Part shown: positions 25,076 through 53,600 of the stretch, in pieces
Layout: every line of letters begins with the position of its first letter
Position numbering within the stretch: position 1 is the stretch's first letter
Assembly (NCBI GenBank): GCA_024529925.1
Contig: JAFEUB010000895.1
Span: 620,001-684,000 of the forward strand
From: Ophthalmolycus amberensis
Lineage: Eukaryota > Chordata > Actinopteri > Perciformes > Zoarcidae
DNA length: 64,000 nt
Reading direction: 5' to 3'
Notes under the pieces: model-generated
What the model saw: the letters and a program-made list of their open reading frames with translations, nothing else
Told to the model about the DNA's origin: nothing
Database searches by the model: none
Position numbers and translations under genes: made by a program

Positions 25076-28000
25076 TAAACACCTGGACAGTAGAGCCAGG
25101 ATCCCCAACAACAAGCAACAGCCGTGTAGCGTTGTAGTCATGTAAAGTTCAGTGTTTACTAAAGGTTCAAACTGATTTTTAGAGTGAAGAACTGTAAGAG
25201 CATTTAACACCAGCCACCATTCATATTTAGATGCATTTGCCTAGTCTATCAGGTAACCAGCAACCAAATTTTAGAGTAGTGTGTTAAAAATACTTCCCGA
25301 TATGTCCTCCAGCCTGTGTGACAAAAATGTTTTCTCAGATTAAGAGCGAGTGAGGCAATCTGTATGGATTAAGGCCATTTATGTACACTTGCACATGTTG
25401 ATGAGATTCTTTTGTATTTTGTCTCCTCCAGCCTTGGTAATTAAGGCTTTAAACACCTTGCGTACATTAACCTCCTTTAATTGTGATATATTTGAACCGT
25501 TTTATGACATGTTGAGTTAAGAATTCAGGGCTTCCTACATCATGTTGAATTACAGTAATAGTGATTCTGGAGCTACAGTTTTTGGGCCAAGACACAATCG
25601 AGTTCCGAGATCCAACCTTTGGACTACATTAATACATTAAGTGTAAAAGTCTCACCTCTGAAGGACTTTCCTTGTTTTGCCAGTGCATTACTGTGTTCCC
25701 AGACCAGGGCAAAAAGCCACGACAAAACCCTGCATACATACTAGGGTAGATTGATAATCCCATGTGATATTTGTCGAGGTTTGGGAAGCGGATCAATGTG
25801 TTGTGACGCTTGTCAGAGGGCATTGGGGCCCTCTGCTGTATGCTTTCCTCTGGATAATCATCTCCAAGGTGATTAAGTTGTAGAAGGAACGCTTTCTCTG
25901 AACCTTTCAGTGAAGGCTGAGCTGTGATGAAATGCACAGCAACTCCATGTAGACCTTTGAGAGGAAGCAATAGGTTGCACTCCAGGCAACCAGTAATGGT
26001 TAAATACGCCGACGGGGATGTTGCGTTTAGTGGCCCCGTAGAGTTTTCATATGCAGAACCAACAGTTTAGAGAATCGCGCCAACACAACACTATGTTCTG
26101 TAGTCATTTGTGTTTCATTTCTAGATGTTCTAGCTTACCTTGCCAGAATGTCGATAGAGGTTTATTCAGATAGGAGATTGTCTCTGGTTCCTCAGGTACA
26201 CATAGCTGCTGTTTTGTTGTTTTTAACTGAACTATTTTTGGTGGTTAGAACATCAACATGTCACTCAATAGTCGTGTTAAATCTGATGGCCTCGTATTTA
26301 TGACTATCATCACCCAAGTGTTAGTAAGTCCACATCATGCAAACACGCACAGCTAGTATTGATGTCCACTGAAAAAAAGAATGAAATGGACACATCAGCC
26401 TTTTGGACATTAGTTTCAAGATATTGAAATGTGAGGCTGAAGTAATAACCTTTTTTGTAGGATCACTATTGGTGTGTATAAAATGTTAAAAGCCGGCCTT
26501 AACTTAGGCCGTCGGTTGTTTAGAAGAATGCTAAATGTGTGACGTCTGCACATAGCTTGTCTTAGTCTTCAGCGTTTTCATCTAGCGTATGGTATGTCGA
26601 TACTCTGGTTCATTATATATGATGTGTAATCATATCAAGAGTTCCAAAATTACATGTTTATCATCAGGAAGAAAAATGTAACTTTTTTTTTAATAGAAAT
26701 TGTGCATTTTGTATTATATAGTATTTGTAACATTAGCCATAATAAATATGGATACAATGTGTTTTTTTAGAATGTAGTTATTCATATTGTCATTCAAAGT
26801 GTCTGGAAAAATAGGATTTTGAATGGGCACTTTTCGGGCCTCTGGAAGTTAGTTAATTGCAGTTAATTTGTGGTGTTAGCAAGGTGCTTTAAGTTTATTT
26901 TTCTACCCCCTCTGTCATGGTGGGTCCACACTGGCATTCCTTAGCGGCTCAGGCCCTCAGCACAAGCCCCGTCGATCCCCCGACAGAGTGGCTGGGTTTT
27001 AATTATTCCCTACCGGAGATCTAGCTGCCCTAAGCCAACAACAGTGCCAAGCCGCTCCAATCAGGAATTGGTAATAAAGAGGCTTTGACGGAGTGCTTTG
27101 CAATCTCCCTGCGGTGGGGTGTGGGAGTGTTGTATACTAATATTTACTCACTTGTTGTGCAGAAGTCTGGACCAGGCTGCTCAGCAGTATGGAAGAGGCA
27201 GGTTTCATTCTACCTCATCACAACTCCCAGAAATATGGGAGACTGAACGGGCATCAGATCAAAGCTGGGCACGCGTCTCTCAAATGTGAGGGATGGAAGT
27301 CCTTACTTACAGAGGCATGCCTGTAAACTTAGTATGCAATGCACTATTTGAACAGTTAGTCTAGAGTACTTGCGTTCTAGTTAAATTGCTATCGAGAAGC
27401 ACTAGGCCTTGTGTTTAAGATATATGCCTCTTTACCCTTTATGTTGTATTATCAATGCTAAAATATTTAGCTGATTAGATTAAAAGGCTGATCTATCCAT
27501 CTGTAGAGACTGACTTGCTTTTGCCAGTACCGCCACTTAAAAATGTGTTTTATTGTTACTTCTCTTGGATTTTTTAGCTTCTCTGTGTATCTCTCTATGT
27601 ATGTCTTTGACACTAGAAGGCTGTTTTCATTCCCATCTCACCTTAAATCAAGTTTAAAGGGATACATCAGTATTTTCAGGATCCAGTCTATTGCCAAGTA
27701 GGTTTTCACACACAAGGAATTTTCTTTCGACCCTGTTTTCCCATGTTTTTGTGTCCAAGTGACTAATGGGGACAGCCTTTTTGAAATTGGTCTAGTATTG
27801 AGCGAGAACCCTGCAAAACAGACTGCAATATAATCCTCCCTGGGAATTGCGCACCGTTAATGTATGTCTACTAAAAGTGCTAGCTTTTTCCATAAGTGTC
27901 TGACAACATTATGGAAAGGACCCTACAGAGAAATAAAACGTTTTTCTTCAATCTTTCGCGGTTTGTTTGGTTTGTATTGTGTCTTGCTCAAGGAAAAGTC

Positions 28001-28178
28001 TCTTTCTGAAATTCTCCCGAGATGGTCAGGCCTCAGCCACGCTGTCAAAATCAGCTAAATATTCAGGCATGACTAAACTACGCTATCTGTAGTCCTGCCA
28101 ACTCCCAACACAACGAACTCAGCAAGTCACCTCTCTGGATCAAGATCATACAGATCAGCACAACATCCTGCAGAGGTT

Positions 28179-28440
28179 GGAGTATTATAACTCACTGAAG
28201 AGCATCAAACTGTTGGATGCACTTCTTAATCCGATTTATTTAAGAGTTGGGGGTTCTGGAGTACTCAGAATAATTTTTCTGTTCATGTTTGCAATCATTC
28301 ATCTTTTTTTAAACAATACAACAGCAGTCCGTAAGCAGCATAATATTCCATCCTTGTCCAAACATGAAAAAAGAAGACGGCTAGAGTGAGAAGACAAATA
28401 TTAGCCGACAGGAGGCTACAGTATACAGCGTTGTAATCTA
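28179..28440. repeat. Direct-duplication block, copy 1
   Basis: Begins ggagtattataactcactg, then aagagcatcaaact, gggttctggagtactca, gcagcataatattccatc and ggaggctacag. The same ordered words recur at 29745-30010 in the same orientation with about 80-85% identity by eye. The copies flank the minisatellite at 28440-29270. Confidence 0.8.
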
Positions 28441-29270
28441 TGTTTAAAAACATAGAAAGCCATAATATATTATGTTTTGAAAAGTCATGAAAAGTCGTAG
28501 TATAGTATCTCTAAGTCATAACAAAGCCACAGTAAAGTATGTCAAAAAGATTGTAAAATGTCATGAAAAAGCCACAATAGTACGTAACAAAACTAGTATG
28601 TACAAAAAAGTCATAAAAAAGCCTTGAGTATTTTGAAAACAATGTTTACATAGTATGTTGAGAAAAGTCAGGAAAAGACAAAAGTATGGTATGTGGAAAA
28701 AGTAGTCAGTCATGTTTTAGTATATCGCAAAAAAATCCTTTATATGACAAAACGTAATTAAAAAGGCATAATATAGTGTGTCTAAAAAAAGCTAGTGTGG
28801 TATTTTGCATAATAGTAGACAAAAAGTCAAGAGTATGATGAAAAAAGTCAGCATGTTGAAAAATCTTTAAAAAGCCATAGTATGTTGAAAAAGTCAGTCA
28901 CAGTAGAAAATATATTTTGAAAAATCACAAATAAACAGAAGAAAGCTGAAGAAAGATTAAAAAGGCCAGTGTATAGTATGTTGAAAAAAGTCAAAAATAT
29001 TCATAGAATAGTAAGTCATAAAGAATCTGTATCGTATGTCATAAATTTCATAAAAAATTAAAGCATTTCATAAAAATGTCATATAGATGTTAAAGAATGC
29101 CAAAAATAGTCTCACTATAATATGTCATAACAATGTCAAAAAAGTCATAGTATAGATTGTCAATAAGTCACAGAGCAGTATACAATAAACATTACATTAA
29201 AATAGTCAGTCACAAAAAAGTCACAGTGTAGTATGAAATAAAAAAGTAATATAGAATGTCCTAAAAATGC
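28440..29270. repeat. Degenerate minisatellite (unit ~ agtatgt-g/c-aaaaagtcat)
   Basis: Dozens of variable-length units built from 'cat agta ta gtatgt' and 'aaaaagtcat', for example catagtatgttgaaaaagtca, with spacing of about 15-40 bp. Very A-rich on the plus strand and without coding potential. The reverse complement of the same motif forms the array at 32025-32345. Confidence 0.75.
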
Positions 29271-29391
29271 TGGATCAAAGAAACTATGCACCCAAACCGG
29301 ACTTCTGATTCTAACTTTGTTTGAGGTTCCTTTGACTGATTGTGCAACATCTTCCATCAGATTAAGGACACAACATGTGAATGACATAGCC

Positions 29392-29397
29392 TTTATT
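29392..29397 (-). terminator. Possible polyadenylation signal of the CUB gene
   Basis: TTTATT on the plus strand is AATAAA on the minus strand, about 745 bases after the stop codon at 30141-30143. It is the first canonical signal I noticed downstream. The resulting 3' UTR would include duplicated copy 2. Confidence 0.35.
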
Positions 29398-29744
29398 AAA
29401 ACTTAACATTAATTCATAACTCATTTTAAATACTCTTGCGATTGCTAGTTCTCTCTTTATACTACACACTAGTGAATATTAGTACACTATATGCTTTTAC
29501 TTTATTTACTATAACTATATTTTGATTTCCCTTTGATAATCCAGTATCAGCCTTAGGAGTACATATGGTATCAAAACACTGTTGCAACATTAATATCAAC
29601 GTACGGTCTATGCTCTGCAGTACACTTTTGGGTTATAAGCATTTGTTAGCTTGCGATAAAAGAAATAATCCATATGAGGAACCACATTAAGGAAAAAGCC
29701 GAACACTGACACACAGCAGCTGTTGAAAGCAAAGTGCAACACGT

Positions 29745-30010
29745 GGAGTATTATAACTCACTGAAGAGCATCAAACTGGTTATAAAGTGCTCCTAAGAGT
29801 TGAGGGTTCTGGAGTACTCACACAGAAAATACTTATTTGCTCATGTCTGCAATCAGTCTTTTTCTTTTTTAAACACATAATACCACAGCACCCATTGCCA
29901 TGGCACAGTAAGCAGCATAATATTCCATCTTTGTCCAAACAACTTAAAAAAGAAAGAAAAACAACTACAGTGATACTATATTTGCCGGCGGGAGGCTACA
30001 GAATATGTGG
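29745..30010. repeat. Direct-duplication block, copy 2
   Basis: Begins ggagtattataactcactg and shares the ordered words of copy 1 (28179-28440), ending ggaggctacaga. It carries a small insertion relative to copy 1 (accacagcacccattgccat, around 29881). It lies in the presumed 3' UTR of the CUB gene. Confidence 0.8.
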
Positions 30011-30140
30011 TAATAATTTCGTAAAAGTTGATTTCAGAAATTAAAGACGTAGGTTATATATGTTACACAAAGTGAGTTCAGAAATGCAAAACTGGCCCAC
30101 TAGAGTCCCTGCTCTTGTCAACAACTTAAAGCCTGTCTGG

Positions 30141-47703
<17,563 letters not shown>

Positions 47704-49300
47704 AAACACATGGGCCCCAAGCGACGTAACACAACTCATTTTCCTCTAATTGTTCCTTTTTTTAGTGCGACGCACAGTGAACCGTGTCCCGCTCCTCTGC
47801 TTCCCTCTCATTCACCTGAAGTATCGGGAGCGCGCTTCCATCGTTCATGGGCGAACTCGAACACAGTGCCAGATCCCCAGATAAAAACTCTGCTATTCTT
47901 GTTACCTTTACGCATATGACATGTATTTTAAATATATATATTCACACGTAAAATAACGTGACAGTATTTTATTCTACGAATGGAGCTCTAGCCAGTGGAA
48001 TTAATGATGACCATACACTTATATCATTAGGTCTAGCTTTTATATTTGTAAAGCATAAATTCCTTCCTTCTTCCAATCTAGGCTAACTAGGATGTTTTAT
48101 TGTTATGTTTGTCTCATGCATTTATCAATGTGCGATTGTATTATTTGTAGTAGCCTATAGTATTAGCTATATGACTAACTGTAGTTCAATCCAAATGAAT
48201 GCATGAATATACGTGTGAATTTACAGTTATATTGGAGCCCGGGCAATGCAGTCTAAAAGAGTAAACAAATGAAATATAGTCACTGTTACACAGTAATTTA
48301 TAAAGACTTATCGATATATATTTCCAAAGAACGAGGGCAATTGGCAACACAGACTGGAAACCTTCACTCCTAACAAGGTTTATCATCTATATCATTCTAC
48401 CGGCACACATTTTGGGTGGAAGAAAAACGAAACAATTATGAGGGAAATTGGTGAGGTTGTGTTGTTGTCTTTTGTCTATGACAGTCATTCTTGATACTGT
48501 CACTAGATGGCACCAGAGTTAAAATCTTTCACCTATTAATTAAAAGAAAGATCTATCCTTGGCTTTATATGTCTACTATTATTTGCATTAAAAAGTGAAT
48601 AGGTGAGTCTAATAAGTTTAACTATGTCATTTGACTGGAGACTCAAACAAACACTTTACACCTCATCGTCGTTTGGTGTCTGCAGGTGTCGATTAGTGTA
48701 CCCCATGGACACAAATATTGAATTCAGTTCAGACTATTTGCTTGCTTATTACACAGATGAATATACATTTTAATTTATGCATGGACAAACAATAGTTAAG
48801 AGTATTGTTGTTTCACCGAAACAGTCCATTATTTGGAGGCCATCATCTTGCACACAGCTGCTGTGGAGTAATGCTGATAGCCTCGTACCAATGCAATTCA
48901 GAAAATTGTGCTTATGGACGATAGTGACAAGATGTTTTTTTAAAAGGGCCAGTAGTTATATACCATTTGAACTAAAAATCCTTTCTGTGAAATCCACTAT
49001 ACTATTATATAATTGAGCAGTGGCATTAAACAGCCTAATTGTGTGCTTATTAATGCAATCCTTACATTCTGTTACAGCTAAAACAGGCATTAACCGCTTT
49101 TGGCAGTAGTGGCACCTGCAGCGGCAGGTTAGCTGCAGGACCACTGCTGAAAAGTAGGGCGCAGCTCTTTGAACAAGTGTCCCACATCCGCCAGATTTAC
49201 CAGAAGCCACCGTTCCATTATCGTCCGTGTACTTATTGTAACATTGCCACATGCATTTGCTATATAATGATGTCAAATAAGTATTTATTTTGAATTTGTA
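47704..49300. promoter_or_regulatory. Divergent intergenic region between the CUB gene and golga3
   Basis: The CUB-gene start codon (47703, minus) and the presumed golga3 first exon (ending 49436, plus) point away from each other, leaving about 1.6-1.8 kb shared upstream DNA. There is no TATA box I would trust. The 47300-47870 segment is richer in CpG and may hold the CUB-gene start site. No other gene seen. Confidence 0.35.
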
Positions 49301-49309
49301 TTCAAAATC

Positions 49310-49436
49310 CAAACATTGTGAGCAGCAGTCACGCCATTTCTTCTTCCAGATGTGTTTCGTTCCCTCTGTTTCTCGTCGGACAGATAAGGGACGGAATCCA
49401 AACAGCCACGTAGTAAAAGGCGAAGCTCGCGACAGG
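49310..49436 (+). other. golga3: Putative golga3 5' UTR exon
   Basis: CpG-containing sequence ending gctcgcgacagg, followed by a donor (gtgagc, 49437). The next acceptor (tgttgcag, ending 50586) opens the exon that holds the start codon. Start of transcription is not visible, so the left end is a guess. Confidence 0.4.
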
Positions 49437-50630
49437 GTGAGCATTTATTCTCTTTTGATACACTTACTGAAATTGTCATTTTCTAATTTACTTATGGGGT
49501 TTTGTAACATACTTACGCGACAGAAGGTAATTTGTTGATTGATTAAAAGATATTTGAGAAATCCCTCCTTCTGCACTCGCGCTTCTAGCGAACGTTAGCG
49601 AGTTAGCAAATGTAGCTTGACAGGTTCCGTCGTAAACACAGATAGCGCACTAGCTGCTGTCTCGCTAGCTTGTCATTAGCCGGTAGAGTTTTACTAAACC
49701 CAGTAGACACATGATGGCAATATATCAGCCTGTATCAATGACTGTCTCGTTGTTATTGCCTCTGAATTGGGGACTTAAGGGTATGAACCCGTGCTGAACT
49801 CAGCTACCGCCTGATGCTAACGTAGCAACACCGCCTTGGAGTCAATGGTTATCATCAATAGCCAAAGCATACGATGATCGTATAGCTTTAAACATGCAGA
49901 CGTTTTGAATAACATCACTGTCATCGGACTTCAAGTCGACAGCTGCAGACAGTCTGCTGTTAATAAAGAAATGACCTAATGCTTGACTCTTATTAAAATC
50001 CATAAATGTAAACCGACCGGCGGGGCCTTGCCTGTTGCCAAATGTACGCAATTTGTAACCACATCATATAAACATGCATGAGAAGCAGCAGCTGCTCTCA
50101 CAATAAAAGGAAAGCTGAAGTGTGACAGTTGAAGGCTTGGATTTAAGCGCCTGCTGGTCGAGGCGTAACGTTATGTCTGACTCATCAACATCTTCTTACA
50201 AAGATTGAATTTAGCGTTAATCAGCTCCAACTGGACACTAGCTGATAAAAAGGCAAACGTGGAACTGTCTGTTGTCGTAGCTGTGTCGAAGTAAAGGATT
50301 TCAATGTTACTTGCTAGTTTTTCTATATTTAACGCGACACAATCTACTTAACTAATTGCCAGCTTATTAGCCCTTGACTCTAGCTTATGTTTTAATTGTT
50401 GTTACATAACATCCTTAGTGTCAGATGGAGTTACAACTTCTTCTTTGCACATCTTTTCTCTTTTAATATACACGTGACACTTTAATAATATACTTGTTTT
50501 GACGTACTTTTATTTGTTTGTTTAGCATATTTATTGTACATTTTAAATTATGTCATAACATTATAACATAACATTTACTGTTGCAGAAGTGTTCCTGGAC
50601 ACTGACTCAGCTGGCCTGCCTCTGAAGAAG

Positions 50631-50642
50631 ATGGTTTTGTGA
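50631..50642 (+). promoter_or_regulatory. Four-codon upstream ORF in the golga3 5' leader
   Basis: ATG GTT TTG TGA in the exon that carries the main start, 50 bases upstream of it. Its context (gaagaagATGG: A at -3, G at +4) is a strong Kozak match, better than that of the first main ATG (50693). Confidence 0.6.
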
Positions 50643-50692
50643 GAGGTTCTTTCCTAAGGGGCACCAGCTAAGTGTGACTGTGCAGTTTCCCA

Positions 50693-53600
50693 ATGGAAAT
50701 GGATGGTAACCAATCAGAAGCAGCTCAGATGGAGGCCAATGCTCATCAAGAAGAACGTCTTGTGAAATCCAAAATGGAAGGTGAAACGCAATTGAAACAA
50801 CAATGCCTGGACAACACACGAAATGCAAAAGGGATAATTCATAATGGTGAGTAATGACAATGTCGTCCCCCCCCCCCCCAATCAAAGTCACAAGGATTTC
50901 AAAGGCTAGAAATCATGTTGTGTTTGGACCTGTTTATAGTATATTCCTGCAGATAGACTGCCCTTGTACTGGGATTAGCTCGTGTCCAGTGCTGCTCTCT
51001 GATCTGCAACGTTTTTTCTTCTTCAGGCATATTACTGGTACCGCTTGTATTCTACAATGCATGACCTGTTTTGGTGGCTACTACAAGGCCTGAGGCTGTC
51101 TACTGCTCTGTGTTTCATGGCTATTTGAACTGATGTGTTACATAGCTGAATTTAACTCTAATAGTAATCTTAAGGCAGCCAATATGCTTATAGCTGACCG
51201 TGGTTAAGGTTTAGGAGAAGAATAAACAAGTCAAATAGAAAATCACTGAAAATATATATATTTTTTGAGAAGAAAAAGGTAAAAGTCAATGCAGCTGAGA
51301 CAGTTGCCAACACAAAGTTTATTTTCTCAGACTTGACATCACTACCCCTACTCACAGGAAAGACAGAACTCTCCATCACTACTGTGCTGGATCCGTTTGT
51401 GTTAATCAATGGTGTCTCCTTAAGTAGCATGTGGGAATATCTTTTCAGTTTCATAGTAGTATGAATGTTTTCTCTAAGATAGTAACTATTTTGCTGCGGT
51501 GGGTGTGGTTTGATTTGTTTCACTGCGGCCTGGCAACATAAGCAAACAATCCCACAACTGTTATCAGATTTTGATCTAAATTCTGATTGGTGCACAGACA
51601 TGCGTGACATTTTTCCAGCCGAGCCCTTCCTATTACAAACCAGTGAGACGGGCACAGACAGAAAGTGTCATGTTAAATAACCAAAATGTACGTGTTCTTG
51701 TTTGACCTAATTGCCCACAGTATGTGCAGTATGTGGCTGATAAAGAAAAAACGTTGTCAGGGCCTTTACGTATGTTTGTCTTACAAGATGAGCCCTAATT
51801 GTGCACCACATGCTGCATTGTTTCCAGCCACCCTTTTGATTTAAGCTATTGTAGTTTGACAGAGTTGCCCAGCCAGTTTGCCAGGTTGAATACCTTTCCC
51901 CTTTGCAGTATAGTGCACAAGAACTTATCATGACCAATCGTCAAATTCCCTGGGGCTTCTCTTGCTTCTCTTTTAGGTTCTGTCAGTTCAGATGCGATGC
52001 CAAATGGAAATGGACTGGCAGAGGACTTTAGTGCTGCGGGGAACACCCATGTAAATGGGTCCCTGCCTCTGGCAGCCCCTCCCCAGAGCACCAGCTCCCC
52101 AGTCAACTCCCAGATCCAAGAGCCCTCCCCAGGTTTGGCTGCTTTTCCACCCATGATGCTAGAGAAGTCTGAGGGGGCTAGTGCTGAGTTCACGGTTCAC
52201 ACGGGTGATTCATTGCAGTCGCTCAGACTCAGTATGCCTATGCAGGAGACTGAATTGTGTAAGCATACACTTATGTGGAGTGAATGCCCCCTCTAAACCC
52301 CCCTGTATTTTAACCTCAGTTTGCTGTGGGATGTTTGGCTTTTTTGGTTTATGTGCACATCCATTTTAACTTCTTTTTCTGTGTGTTACCTGAACAGAAT
52401 GAGTCTGGCCCATTTCCGCAACTTGCATAGATTGCATTTGATTGTTTAATTAGAATTTGGTGTGGGTGCTTCATTTGCAACACTATTTGGACTAATGGCT
52501 GTGTTTTGGAACTAATCCCTCTTGTATGTCATCTCTTTGGAGGTATTTTAAAGTCATGCACAGTCACCTTGTTTGCCTTTTAAGGCTTGGCACAAACTGG
52601 TAATTTGGTTTGGATGCACATTATATCTCCCACACAGAATATATGTAGCAGCACATGAAGAATCCTGGCGCATCTCTTTTGAATCGAATGGACAATCTAT
52701 TTAATGCATGTATAGACAGTCATTTAACTCATTGCAATATTGGCATTATTTGCTGCATAGCTGTTGCAGTCATGAATGAAATGAAGTTTTAATAGTCACA
52801 TACACTAATCAAGCAAATGGAGACAGTGGTGCAGCATGGGGCACCCTTTAAATATATGGATGTAACATGTAGTCTAACACCCATACTGTCACCTGCTCTA
52901 AAAGGCTGCAGTAGCTGTCTGATAAATGGGAGAATGTCTCAGTGCAGTTTGTGACTTACTAGTTTCTGCCCCATGGATTAACATAGTAAACTCCAATTTG
53001 AATAATTTGTTTACTATTGCCGTGTGAGCAGTGGGGACAGGATTCTCGGCCTTTACAACCAACATTATACAGGTATTTACTTGGAATCAACATGAGCGAC
53101 ATACAGCTCATTGCTAGGATTAAAACCCGTACAGTCATAAAACCACGTCTTGTGTAAATAAAGAGCTGTAGTGTAGATATGCAGTATGTTTTTTTTTGGG
53201 CCTTACATACTTTCATTTTAGCCAACCAGAAGCCTTCATTGGAGATGGAGAACGAGGAGAAGATTCGCCTGGATGCTCGTCGGCGTCTGGAAGAGCAACT
53301 CAAACAGTACAGAGTTCAGAGACATAAGGAGAGGGTGAGTTAATGGTGTAGCTGTCAGGTTATGGACAGCAACAGCTCTTCTTCTATTTCCCCTCGAGGT
53401 CCTAATCTTTGCAAAACCAGTTTGGGCAGCTTCAGCATTATGTTAACATGAAATTTCTACCATGAGACAACTCTCTATGTTTGAGGCAACTTGTGCGTGT
53501 GGGCTCATTCTCAGCTGATGTTGGTTGCTAAACATGCTATTTTCTTGGAAAATGTAACTCAACAAGATCAACAGTTTAAGAGGTGTAGAGGCCACAGCGT

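Larger units (their letters stand above)
24570..29375. other. Repeat-rich spacer between chfr and the CUB gene (3' to 3')
   Basis: No gene seen. The first bases are the chfr 3' UTR; the earliest canonical AATAAA (24930-24935) is inside a fish repeat, and another lies near 26741. The blocks 25640-26020 and 26920-27110 are compositionally complex and could be conserved non-coding DNA; this is unproven. The right part is dominated by the duplicated block and minisatellite listed separately. Confidence 0.5.

Noticed and set aside
25629..25970. 113-codon minus-strand frame between chfr and the CUB gene
   Set aside because: No domain, no partner exons. The DNA looks complex enough to be a non-coding conserved block, so it is mentioned only as such.
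48956..49444. 162-codon minus-strand frame upstream of golga3
   Set aside because: No recognisable domain; overlaps the presumed golga3 5' exon on the other strand and lacks splice partners.
51188..51655. 155-codon minus-strand frame in a golga3 intron
   Set aside because: The C-terminal part is AT-driven hydrophobic sequence; no family resemblance, no partner exons.
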